Shown one piece after another: positions 29,291 through 37,141 of a stretch of DNA of 64,000 nt (its first letter is position 1; every line of letters begins with the position of its first letter). The stretch spans positions 28,285 to 92,284 of the forward strand of contig CAIJRN010000052.1 of assembly GCA_903823115.1 (NCBI GenBank). Direction: 5' to 3'. The position numbers and the translations under genes were made by a program. The notes below the pieces were generated by a model that was not told the DNA's origin, searched no databases, and saw nothing but the letters and a program-made list of their open reading frames with translations. This stretch comes from an uncultured cyanobacterium. GTDB taxonomy: Bacteria > Cyanobacteriota > Cyanobacteriia > PCC-6307 > Cyanobiaceae.

Positions 29291-31414
29291 ATGACGCAAC
29301 CGGTCGCTCCTGAGCTGTACATCAACCGCGAACTGAGCTGGATTGACTTCAACCATCGCGTCCTGGCCCAGGCGCTGGACGAACAGACGCCGTTGCTGGA
29401 GCAGGCGAAGTTCAGCGCCATTTTCAGCAACAACCTGGATGAATTCTTCATGGTGAGGGTGGCCTCCCTCAAATCCCAGCTGGAAGCTGGTGTCACCACC
29501 CGCAGCGACGACGGCCTCACCCCCAAGGAGCAACTGCAGGCCATCCACGCCAAACTGAGGCCCCTGCTGGAACTGCAGCAGCAGCACTACCGCCATTCGC
29601 TCAAGAGTCAGCTGTTCGAATACGGCGTGCAGCTGATCGATTATCTGCGCCTTAACGAACAGCAGAAAGCCTGGGCCGACGACTACTTCCAGCGCCTGAT
29701 CTTTCCGGTGCTGACGCCCCTGGCCGTGGATCCGGCCCACCCGTTCCCGTTCATGAGCAACCTCAGCCTCAACGTGGCGGCCCTGATCCGCGATCCGGAC
29801 AGCGGTCAGCAACAGTTCGCCCGCGTCAAGGTGCCCCAGAAAATCCTGCCGCGCTTCGTGCAGATCCCCACCGAGCTCTGCGCCCGCTTCCCCAGCCCCT
29901 GCTTCACGGCCGTGCCGCTGGAGCAGCTGGTGGCCTTCAACCTGAAATTGCTCTTCCCCGGCATGACGGTGGAGGGGCACTACTTCTTCCGGGTCACCCG
30001 CGACGCCGACCTGGAACTGCGGGATCTGGAGGCCGATGACCTGATGGAGGCCCTGCAGGAAGGCCTGCGCAAGCGCCGCATGGGCGGCGAGGTGGTGCGG
30101 CTCGAGGTGGCCGATGAGATGCCCGACGAGATCGTCCAGGTGCTGCTGGAAGGCACCGATGTGGAGGCCGAGGATCTCTACCGCATCAACGGACCGCTCG
30201 GGCTCGATGACCTGATGAGCCTCACCGGCATCCCCCTGCCCCAGCTGCGCGACGCCCCGTACCAGGGCCGCACCGTGCCCAGGCTGGCCCGGGCCCAGCG
30301 CAGTCGCCTGGCCGATGGCTCCCTGAAGCAGGAAGAATTTGAAAGCATCTTCCGGGTGATCCGCCGGGGCGATGTGCTGCTGCACCACCCCTACGACCTG
30401 TTCGCCACCTCGGTGGAGGAATTCCTGCATCAGGCCGCCGAAGACCCCTCGGTGCTGGCGATCAAGATGACCCTCTATCGCACCTCCAAGAACTCTCCGG
30501 TGGTGGCGGCCCTGATCCGCGCCGCCGAGAACGGCAAGCAGGTGATGGCCCTGGTGGAGCTCAAGGCCCGCTTCGATGAGGACAACAACATCCAGTGGGC
30601 TCGCCAGCTGGAACACGCCGGCGTGCACGTGGTGTACGGGGTGATCGGTCTGAAGACCCACACCAAAGTGGCCCTGGTGGTGCGGCGGGAGAAGGAACGG
30701 CTGCGCAGCTACATGCACATCGGCACCGGCAACTACAACTCAAAAACCTCGAATCTCTACACCGACATTGGGCTGCTGACGGCACGGGAAGACTTCGGCC
30801 AGGACGTGGTGGAGCTCTTCAACTACCTCACCGGCTTCTCCAAGCAACAGAGCTTCCGCAAACTGCTGGTGGCCCCCGTCACCCTGCGCAAAGGCATGGA
30901 GGGCCTGATCCGCCGCGAGATCGAGCACGCCCGCAACGGCCGTGGTGGCCATATCCGCGGCAAGATGAATTCCCTTGTGGATCCCGCGATCATCGCCCTG
31001 CTTTATGAGGCCTCCCAGGCGGGGGTGATCATTGAGCTGGTGATCCGCGGCATGTGCTCGCTGCGGCCAGGGGTGCAGGGAGTGAGCGAAACGATCAGTG
31101 TCAGCAGCGTGATCGGCCGTTTCCTGGAACACTCCCGCCTGTTCTGGTTCGCCAATGGCGGCCAGAGCGAATTATTCATCGGTAGCGCCGACTGGATGAC
31201 CCGCAACCTGGACCGGCGCGTCGAGGCGCTCGCCCCGATCGAAGATCCCCAGCAGCGCAGCCAGCTCGAACGCCTGATCCAGCTCTACCTGGAGGACAGT
31301 GGCGCCTGGCACATGCACAGCGACGGCCACTTCGACCAGCGCCAGCCGGAAGGCGAACCGCGACGGGCTCAGGCCTCTCTGATGGAACGCTGGCGCGGCG
31401 GATTGCCTAACTGA
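29291..31414 (+). CDS. ppk1: Polyphosphate kinase 1
   Basis: A 707-aa PPK1 that polymerises the gamma-phosphate of ATP into polyphosphate reversibly. It opens with 'YINRELSWIDFNHRVLAQA', has 'PLAVDPAHPFPFMSNLSLN', the catalytic histidine in 'SYMHIGTGNYNSKTSNLYTDIGLLT', and the second conserved His region 'GVIGLKTHTKVALVVR'. The C-terminal 'RNLDRRVEALAPI' matches the family end. Length is normal. Cyanobacteria use PPK1 for phosphate storage; a phosphate-binding protein gene (pstS) lies in the same window but not adjacent. Confidence 0.97.
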   Translation: MTQPVAPELYINRELSWIDFNHRVLAQALDEQTPLLEQAKFSAIFSNNLDEFFMVRVASLKSQLEAGVTTRSDDGLTPKEQLQAIHAKLRPLLELQQQHYRHSLKSQLFEYGVQLIDYLRLNEQQKAWADDYFQRLIFPVLTPLAVDPAHPFPFMSNLSLNVAALIRDPDSGQQQFARVKVPQKILPRFVQIPTELCARFPSPCFTAVPLEQLVAFNLKLLFPGMTVEGHYFFRVTRDADLELRDLEADDLMEALQEGLRKRRMGGEVVRLEVADEMPDEIVQVLLEGTDVEAEDLYRINGPLGLDDLMSLTGIPLPQLRDAPYQGRTVPRLARAQRSRLADGSLKQEEFESIFRVIRRGDVLLHHPYDLFATSVEEFLHQAAEDPSVLAIKMTLYRTSKNSPVVAALIRAAENGKQVMALVELKARFDEDNNIQWARQLEHAGVHVVYGVIGLKTHTKVALVVRREKERLRSYMHIGTGNYNSKTSNLYTDIGLLTAREDFGQDVVELFNYLTGFSKQQSFRKLLVAPVTLRKGMEGLIRREIEHARNGRGGHIRGKMNSLVDPAIIALLYEASQAGVIIELVIRGMCSLRPGVQGVSETISVSSVIGRFLEHSRLFWFANGGQSELFIGSADWMTRNLDRRVEALAPIEDPQQRSQLERLIQLYLEDSGAWHMHSDGHFDQRQPEGEPRRAQASLMERWRGGLPN

Positions 31415-31487
31415 CGACCCCAGGCTGCCGATGTAATCAACGACACAGTAAAAAATCTTTGCGCAATGCTTACAGGGAATCCTCGGT

Positions 31488-31523
31488 TTGCGGACAACAC
31501 ATCCGCGCAACCGGTGCTACATT
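31488..31523 (+). promoter_or_regulatory. Candidate promoter with imperfect palindrome upstream of the sigma factor gene
   Basis: The 140-bp gap after ppk1 is unusually A/T-rich. It holds an imperfect inverted repeat ttgcgga...tccgcgcaa, followed by tgctacatt, which fits an extended -10 element 32 bp before the start codon. No good -35 box sits at 17 bp. The palindrome could be an operator or a stem in the leader. By-eye call only. Confidence 0.3.
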
Positions 31524-31554
31524 CCGGACAAATTCATTTCGGAGGCCTGGGGTG

Positions 31555-32682
31555 ATGGGGACACCTCTGCATTCCGCTCTCAATGTGCTGCATGCCAATG
31601 GCAGTAGCACACAAGGGGGCCGAGCAGTCACCTTGTCTGCTACTGCAGACCTGACAATTTCAGCCGATTCCACCGAAGACAAATCCAGCATTTGTGCTGC
31701 GGATCACAATCAATCTGCACCAAATGCAACGCCTGTCAAGGCGAGCCCGAAAACGAAGGCCGCCAGCGCCAAGGCCGCTAACCAGCGAGCAACAGGGCGT
31801 CTCAGTGCCGACTCGATCGGCTGGTATCTGAGCACGATCGGTCGGGTGCCCCTGCTCACCCCCGCCGAAGAGATTGAGCTGGCCCACCACGTGCAGGCGG
31901 CCAAACGCCTGACCCAGGAGATCGGCGAGGGCTACACGGCCAAGCAGCAGCGCCAGCTGCGCATGGGACAGCGAGCCCGGGATCGGATGATGGCCGCCAA
32001 TCTGCGCCTCGTGGTGAGCGTGGCGAAGAAGTATCAGAATCAGGGGTTGGAGTTGCTGGATCTGGTCCAGGAGGGGGCCATCGGCCTGGAACGGGCTGTC
32101 GACAAGTTCGATCCGGCCATGGGCTACAAATTCTCCACCTATGCCTACTGGTGGATCCGCCAGGGCATGACCAGGGCCATCGACAACAGCGCCCGCACGA
32201 TTCGCCTGCCGATTCATATCAGCGAAAAGCTCTCGAAGATGCGGCGCATCACCCGGGAGCTCTCCCATCGACTGGGCCGCCAGCCCAATCGCCTGGAGCT
32301 GTCCCACGCCCTGGGCATGGCACCCGAGGAACTGGAGGAGCTGATGACCCAGAGCGCCCCCTGTGCCTCCCTGGATGCCCATGCCCGCGGCGAAGAGGAT
32401 CGCAGCACCCTGGGCGAGCTGATCGCCGATCCGGCCAGTGGTGAGCACTTCGACTCGCTGGATCGGCATCTGCAGAAGGAGCACCTGGGCACCTGGCTCT
32501 CCCAGCTCAATGATCGCGAGCAGAAAATCCTGAAACTGCGCTTTGGGCTGGAGGGCAGCGACCCCCTCACCCTCGCCGAGATCGGCCGGCAGATCAATGT
32601 GTCGCGGGAACGGGTGCGGCAGCTGGAGGCCAAGGCGATCATGAAACTGCGGCTGATGAGCAACATGCAGCAGGCGGCCTGA
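31555..32682 (+). CDS. RNA polymerase sigma-70 family factor (group 2 type)
   Basis: A 375-aa sigma factor. The first ~110 residues are Ser/Ala/Lys-rich and not conserved. Then come region 1.2 ('DSIGWYLSTIGRVPLLTPAEEIELAHHVQ'), region 2 ('NLRLVVSVAKKYQNQGLELLDLVQEGAIGLERAVDKFDP' and 'KFSTYAYWWIRQGMTRAIDN'), region 3 and region 4 ('LTLAEIGRQINVSRERVRQLEAKAIMKLR'). The -10 recognition residues match primary-like sigmas, and the absence of the long non-conserved region of RpoD suggests a non-essential group 2 factor of the kind cyanobacteria use for stress and circadian responses. ATG 31555 has a ggagg ribosome site 10 bp upstream. Confidence 0.93.
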   Translation: MGTPLHSALNVLHANGSSTQGGRAVTLSATADLTISADSTEDKSSICAADHNQSAPNATPVKASPKTKAASAKAANQRATGRLSADSIGWYLSTIGRVPLLTPAEEIELAHHVQAAKRLTQEIGEGYTAKQQRQLRMGQRARDRMMAANLRLVVSVAKKYQNQGLELLDLVQEGAIGLERAVDKFDPAMGYKFSTYAYWWIRQGMTRAIDNSARTIRLPIHISEKLSKMRRITRELSHRLGRQPNRLELSHALGMAPEELEELMTQSAPCASLDAHARGEEDRSTLGELIADPASGEHFDSLDRHLQKEHLGTWLSQLNDREQKILKLRFGLEGSDPLTLAEIGRQINVSRERVRQLEAKAIMKLRLMSNMQQAA

Positions 32683-32697
32683 GTCCTGATCTTGGGC

Positions 32698-33381
32698 ATG
32701 CCGAGCGGCGGATGGAGTCAACAGCTGATCGGCTCGGCCGCCGTGCTGCTCTGGCTCCTGGTGCTGGCGGTCCTGACCATGGCGCTGCGGGCCCGCTGGC
32801 CTGAACAACCGGAATGGAGCCGCAAGCTGGTCCACATCGGCGCCGGCCTGGTGGTGCCCCTGGCCTGGGGTCTGGGGATCGATCGCTGGATCGCCATCGG
32901 TGCGGCGGCACTCGTCACCCTGTTGGCCGCCTACAACCAGCGCCACAGGCTGCTGCCAGGGATTGAGGATGTGGGCCGCTCCAGCTACGGCACCATCGGC
33001 TACGGCGCCTCAATCACGCTGCTGCTGCTGCTCTGGTGGCCCGACCAGCACGCCACCGTGACCGCCGGCGTGCTGGTGATGGCGTTCGCGGATGGGCTGG
33101 CGGGACTGGTCGGTTCGAGCGTCGTCTCGCCCAGCTGGACGGTGCTGGGCCAGCGGCGCTCCCTGGTGGGCACACTGATCATGGCCATCACCAGCCTGGC
33201 GGTGCTGCAGGGGCTGGGGATGGTCTGCGCTGCCGCGGGCCTGCCGGCGCCGACCCCGCCCGAGGTGCTCGCTCTGGCCCTGACGGCCGTCCTGCTCGAG
33301 CAGATCGCCGTGCTCGGTCTGGACAATTTCACCGTACCGATCGGCATTGGCCTGCTCTGGCAACTGCTGAGTCAAACCTGA
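32698..33381 (+). CDS. Phytol/dolichol kinase-like membrane protein
   Basis: A 227-aa multi-pass membrane protein with 'WSRKLVHIGAGLVVPLAWGL' near residue 40, 'DVGRSSYGTIGYG', 'VLVMAFADGLAGLVGSS' and 'GQRRSLVGTL'. This set is typical of the phytol kinase/dolichol kinase (VTE5-like, CTP-dependent) family. In cyanobacteria such enzymes recycle phytol from chlorophyll into tocopherol or chlorophyll precursors. It could be phytol kinase or the phytyl-phosphate kinase paralogue. ATG 32698 was preferred over TTG 32692. It follows the sigma gene closely. Confidence 0.82.
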   Translation: MPSGGWSQQLIGSAAVLLWLLVLAVLTMALRARWPEQPEWSRKLVHIGAGLVVPLAWGLGIDRWIAIGAAALVTLLAAYNQRHRLLPGIEDVGRSSYGTIGYGASITLLLLLWWPDQHATVTAGVLVMAFADGLAGLVGSSVVSPSWTVLGQRRSLVGTLIMAITSLAVLQGLGMVCAAAGLPAPTPPEVLALALTAVLLEQIAVLGLDNFTVPIGIGLLWQLLSQT

Positions 33382-33404
33382 ACCGCGCGCCTGGGGGCTT
33401 CACT

Positions 33405-33752
33405 TCAGACCTGAAGCAGAGCTTCACAGCGCCGCTCCCAGTCCCGTTGACTGCCCAGAGCCGCCACCAGCAAGCGATCGCCAGGTTCCTCCCGCAGGCG
33501 CAGCTGCCATTGCCGGATCAGATCGGCCCGCTCCATCCAGACATCGAGCACGGTGCGCTGAATGGCCTCGCCATCCCAATCGCGACCCCGGGCGGTGTCG
33601 ACGGCCCAGGCGAGCAGATCATCGAGCTGAAAGGAGCGAAAGCCGGCGAAGGCGGGACCAGCGGCGGTGGCATCGGCTGTGCTGCTGCGCTGCTCCAGAT
33701 AGAACAACTGCAGGGGATCGGAAAGACCACAGAGCTGCAAGAGGTAAGTCAT
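33405..33752 (-). CDS. Hypothetical protein under a CIRCE-type operator
   Basis: A 115-aa protein from ATG 33752 (MTYLLQLCGLSDP). It has no membrane segment or recognisable motif and looks mostly helical ('FRSFQLDDLLAWAVDT', 'VWMERADLIRQWQLRLREEPGDRLLVAALGSQRDWERRCEALLQV'). It reads like a conserved cyanobacterial protein, but I cannot name a family. The longer ORF upstream runs through the operator and is not coding. The gene is preceded by a CIRCE-like inverted repeat about 95 bp upstream of the start codon, so it is probably repressed by HrcA and induced by heat. Confidence 0.75.
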   Translation of the reverse strand: MTYLLQLCGLSDPLQLFYLEQRSSTADATAAGPAFAGFRSFQLDDLLAWAVDTARGRDWDGEAIQRTVLDVWMERADLIRQWQLRLREEPGDRLLVAALGSQRDWERRCEALLQV

Positions 33753-33846
33753 GCGCCAACCCGCAGGGAACAACGACAGGCAACACCGTAAAGAATGCAC
33801 CGAGTCGCGGCGTCCACCGCGAACATTCCTTGAGGTGACTGATGTT

Positions 33847-33873
33847 CTGGCACTCACAATCCTTGAGTGCCAA
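33847..33873 (-). promoter_or_regulatory. CIRCE-type HrcA operator
   Basis: Read on the minus strand: ttggcactc, nine bases, gagtgccag. The CIRCE consensus is TTAGCACTC-N9-GAGTGCTAA; 15 of 18 arm positions match, the two hexamers GCACTC and GAGTGC are perfect, and the spacer is exactly 9 nt. It lies in the 160-bp gap between the convergent-side end of the glutamine-synthetase-like gene and the minus-strand 115-aa gene, the only gene it could control. HrcA/CIRCE normally represses groESL in cyanobacteria; dnaK in this same window shows no such site. Confidence 0.8.
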
Positions 33874-33912
33874 TACAACCAGGCTGCCGTCTTTCCGATC
33901 ACACTGACACCT

Positions 33913-35268
33913 TCAGCCCAGGCCTCCCACCAGCGGCCACCAGCAGCTGGCCGCCACCTGCTGCTCCGGGCTGAGCTGGGCGCAGCGGCGCACCTCGGCC
34001 GCCTGGCTGTCGAGCAGGGAGCCGTGCAGGGCCTCCCCCATCCCCTGGCGCAGCAGGGCACTGGCCGCGAAGGCCGCCGAAGCCTGCTCCAGGCTGCCGG
34101 GCAGGCGCGACACCTGACCCAGCGGCAGGGCGGCCGGATCACCGCTCAGGGGAGGTGGCAGGCTCCGTTGTTGTCCCGCCAGGCCCTGCCGCACCAGCAG
34201 CTGCACCGCCCCCAGCAGCAGATAGGGATTGGCCCCGAGATCGCTCACCTTCAGCTCCAGATGAGCCGCGGCGCCATCGGCAGCGCTGGGGATCAGCCGC
34301 AGGGCCGCCTCGCGGTTCTCCACACCCCACACCTGGAACGGAGCCGACCAGGAGCTGGGCCCGAGCCGCAGATAGGAGACCGCCAGGGGACAGGCGAGGG
34401 CCATCAGGGCCGGCAGCTCCTCGAGCAGGGTCGCCAGCAGTTGCTGCCCCGCCTCGCTGAGCCCGGCGACACCCTCGCCGCCCTGCAGCAGCGGCTGGCC
34501 AGCGCGCTGAACGCTGAAGTGCAGATGGCCCCCATCCCCCACCCGCTCCAGGCTGGGTTTGGGGCTGAAACTGCAGCGCCAGCCGAAGCGCCGGCTGACG
34601 CGCTGGATGACGAGACGGGCCCGCACCAGCCGGTCCGCCGCCTCCAGAGCGGTCCCGGGAGCCAGGGACAGCTCGAACTGGGAGGCCCCGTATTCGGGGT
34701 GGAACTGCAGCCAGGGCAGCCCCGCCGCCTCGATCGCCTCCAGCAGCGCCGTGGCGTAGTCGAACCCCTCCACCAGTCGGTCGGCACCGTACGGACCTCC
34801 CGGCATCGCCGGTCGTGGCGCCGCACCCGGCTCGGCCTCAGCCACCAGCCACTCCAGCTCGAAACCCGCCTGCAGCGTCAGTCCCGCCGCCTCGAGCCCC
34901 TCCTGCTGACGGCGGCAGAAGTGGCGCTGGTCGGCGGCGTAGGGCTCACCGTTGCGTTGCCAGCGCTCCCCTGGTGCCCAGGCCCAGCCCCGGGCCGGGG
35001 CCAGGGGCGCCAGGGCCGCCGGATCGGCCTTCAAGCGCAGGTCGCCATCGGGCACGGCCAGCCTGTGGGCTGGATCGATGCTGCCGTCCGTGCCGAAAGC
35101 ATCCGCCACCGGCGAGAAGCCCACGCCCGTCCGCACCGCCTGCTGCAGATGGGCCAGGGGCACCACCTTCACCAGGGGCGCCCCGGCATGGTTCACCCAG
35201 GTGATGGCCAGCCAGCGCAGCCCCTGATCCGCCAGGGAGCTGGCGAGGGCGGCAGGGGAGAGGGTCAT
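33913..35268 (-). CDS. Glutamine synthetase family protein (non-canonical)
   Basis: A 451-aa member of the GS superfamily. Motifs in order: 'ITWVNHAGAPLVKVVP' (N-terminal beta-grasp), 'LQAGFELEWLVAE' (metal-site Glu), 'FHPEYGASQFELSLAPG', 'GDGGHLHFSV', 'SWSAPFQVWGVENREAALRLI', and 'HLELKVSDLGANPYLLLGAVQLLV'. The last motif is E-x-R-x-x-D in true glutamine synthetases; here the Arg is Lys, and the adenylylation loop is not seen. It may be a gamma-glutamyl-polyamine or other glutamate-amine ligase. It starts 3 bp after the DAHP synthase stop, so the two are co-transcribed; a link to aromatic metabolism is possible but unproven. Confidence 0.82.
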   Translation of the reverse strand: MTLSPAALASSLADQGLRWLAITWVNHAGAPLVKVVPLAHLQQAVRTGVGFSPVADAFGTDGSIDPAHRLAVPDGDLRLKADPAALAPLAPARGWAWAPGERWQRNGEPYAADQRHFCRRQQEGLEAAGLTLQAGFELEWLVAEAEPGAAPRPAMPGGPYGADRLVEGFDYATALLEAIEAAGLPWLQFHPEYGASQFELSLAPGTALEAADRLVRARLVIQRVSRRFGWRCSFSPKPSLERVGDGGHLHFSVQRAGQPLLQGGEGVAGLSEAGQQLLATLLEELPALMALACPLAVSYLRLGPSSWSAPFQVWGVENREAALRLIPSAADGAAAHLELKVSDLGANPYLLLGAVQLLVRQGLAGQQRSLPPPLSGDPAALPLGQVSRLPGSLEQASAAFAASALLRQGMGEALHGSLLDSQAAEVRRCAQLSPEQQVAASCWWPLVGGLG

Positions 35269-35271
35269 GGC

Positions 35272-36345
35272 TCAGGCCACTGCCAGCCGGCCCTCTCTCA
35301 GCTCCCGCACGGCGACGGCCAGGTGCTCCAGCAGCTCCAGCGTGGTGGGCAGATCGATGCAGGCATCGGTGACACTCTGGCCGTAGGTGAGCAGCGAGAG
35401 ATCGGTGGGGATCTTCTGATTACCTTCCACCAGGTGGCTCTCGATCATCACGCCCATCACGTGAACCGAACCGGCGCTGACCTGCCGGGCCACCTCCTGG
35501 AGCACCTCGCCCTGGCGGCGGTAGTCCTTGTTGGAATTGCCGTGGCTGCAGTCCACCATCAGCCGGGCCGGCAGACCCTCGGCCGCCAGCTGGGCCGCCG
35601 CCGCCTCCACCGCCTCGCTGTGGAAATTGGGGCCGGCCTTACCACCGCGCAACACCAGATGGCCATCGGGATTGCCGGTGGTGGTGACGATGGCGGCCTG
35701 GCCGTCCTTGTTGATGCCGAGGAAATGGTGGGACAGGGCCGACGCCTCCATGGCGTTGATGGCGGTGATGGTGCTGCCATCGGTGCCGTTCTTGAAACCG
35801 ATCGGCATCGACAGCCCCGAAGCCATCTCCCGGTGCGTCTGACTTTCGGTGGTGCGGGCGCCGATGGCGGTCCAGCTGATCAGATCGGCGATGTACTGGG
35901 GCACCACCGGATCCAGCAGCTCGGTGGCCGCCGGCAAACCCAGCTCCGCCAGATGCAGCAACAGCCCCCGGGCCCGTCGCAGGCCGGTGTTGATGTCGTA
36001 GCTGCCGTCGAGATGGGGATCGTTGATCAGGCCCTTCCAGCCCACGGTGGTGCGCGGTTTTTCGAAGTACACCCGCATCACCACCTCGAGATCGTCCCGA
36101 TGGCGGCGCTGGGCCTCGGCGATGATCGCCGCATAGTCCCTGGCAGCCGCCACGTCGTGGACCGAACAGGGTCCGACGATCACCAGCAGACGGTGATCGC
36201 CGGCATGCAGAATCGCCTTGATCCGTTCCCTGGCCAGCTGCACGGTGCGGGAAGCCTGCTCACTGATCGGCAGCTCGGCGTGCAGAACCGCCGGCGGCAC
36301 CAGGGGCCGGGTTTCCACCACGTGGAGATCGGAGGTGGGAATCAT
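35272..36345 (-). CDS. 3-deoxy-7-phosphoheptulonate synthase (class I, AroF/G/H type)
   Basis: A 357-aa DAHP synthase, the first committed enzyme of the shikimate pathway (phosphoenolpyruvate + erythrose-4-phosphate). Motifs: 'LLVIVGPCSVHDVAAARDYA', 'MRVYFEKPRTTVGWKGLINDPHLDGS', 'ATELLDPVVPQYIADLISWTAIGARTTESQTHREMASGLSMPIGFKNGT', and 'LMVDCSHGNSNKDYRRQ' with metal-binding residues. This is the E. coli-type AroFGH family with its short N-terminal regulatory extension, so feedback control by an aromatic amino acid is likely; which one cannot be read. aroE (shikimate dehydrogenase) is also in the window but 17 kb away. Confidence 0.96.
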   Translation of the reverse strand: MIPTSDLHVVETRPLVPPAVLHAELPISEQASRTVQLARERIKAILHAGDHRLLVIVGPCSVHDVAAARDYAAIIAEAQRRHRDDLEVVMRVYFEKPRTTVGWKGLINDPHLDGSYDINTGLRRARGLLLHLAELGLPAATELLDPVVPQYIADLISWTAIGARTTESQTHREMASGLSMPIGFKNGTDGSTITAINAMEASALSHHFLGINKDGQAAIVTTTGNPDGHLVLRGGKAGPNFHSEAVEAAAAQLAAEGLPARLMVDCSHGNSNKDYRRQGEVLQEVARQVSAGSVHVMGVMIESHLVEGNQKIPTDLSLLTYGQSVTDACIDLPTTLELLEHLAVAVRELREGRLAVA

Positions 36346-36553
36346 GCTGCGGAAGTGGGCAGACGAACCTGACGGACCAGCCTATGTGGCCGCAGCGTGA
36401 GCGACCGCGGTCTCCACAGGGACAACCCAGCAAACCCTGCCTGGAGGCCGAGGACGTTCCTGCTCGGGGGATGACACCAGCCGGGGTGTCACGCCAGGGG
36501 GGGGAGGAACAGGCTGCTGCAGCCTGCGAACTGATCCAGTTGGTGGCACTGGA

Positions 36554-37009
36554 ATGGTGGCCACTGAAGCGGGGAGTCCCGTCCCGATTAGCGTGAGACC
36601 CAGCTTCGACAGCCAGGCCAGCTTCACGATCGCCGCGGCGGTACTCCTGGCCCTGATCACCCTGTTCAGCAGTTACGACCATGTCAACCTGCCAGGAATC
36701 GGTACCGTTGAAGTACCGCAGCAGCTCGGATTACCTTGCCTCGTTGCCGCCGTGGCGGCGGCTGCTGGCGAGGCTCAACTGGCATCCCGTGCGCGAAATC
36801 GAGATCGAGACCGAGCGACTGAGAGCGAGGAAACTACAACTGCGGAGAGAAAGCGAGCTTTGGAGGCAAGAATCGATCAACAAGAGGCAGCTCGACGCGC
36901 AGATCAAAGCACTGTTCTCATCGGACGCTTCCTGCTCAATGCCAACCGCGCCAACCGACGACGGCTCGATGCCTTGATGAGCCTCCTGGAGAGCGAACCG
37001 CCCGGCTGA
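36554..37009 (+). CDS. Small membrane-anchored hypothetical protein
   Basis: A 151-aa ORF from ATG 36554; GTG 36592 ('VRPSFDSQ') is an alternative start. It has a hydrophobic segment 'FTIAAAVLLALITLF', a second weaker one ('LGLPCLVAAVAAAA'), and a charged, probably coiled-coil tail ('RALEARIDQQEAARRADQSTVLIGRFLLNANRANRRRLDALMSLLE'). A second ORF (36681-36977, +) overlaps in another frame and also looks partly protein-like, so a frameshift or misread frame cannot be excluded. No family recognised. The 208 bp before it contains only a short tgacacc/ggtgtca hairpin around 36470. Confidence 0.5.
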   Translation: MVATEAGSPVPISVRPSFDSQASFTIAAAVLLALITLFSSYDHVNLPGIGTVEVPQQLGLPCLVAAVAAAAGEAQLASRARNRDRDRATESEETTTAERKRALEARIDQQEAARRADQSTVLIGRFLLNANRANRRRLDALMSLLESEPPG

Positions 37010-37141
37010 GGAGAGGTCAGGGGGGCCCGCTGCGCCAGGGCGCTCAGCCCCGGCCCGCCGCCAACCTGTCGCCATTGCCACCAAGGCGGGTACCGGCCAG
37101 AGCGGAAAATGGATCCATCGCCACGCGCAGAGCCGAACGGT

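Noticed and set aside
33751-36372. 873-aa plus-strand ORF opposite the GS-like and DAHP synthase genes
   Set aside because: Shadow; both minus-strand genes have full family motifs.
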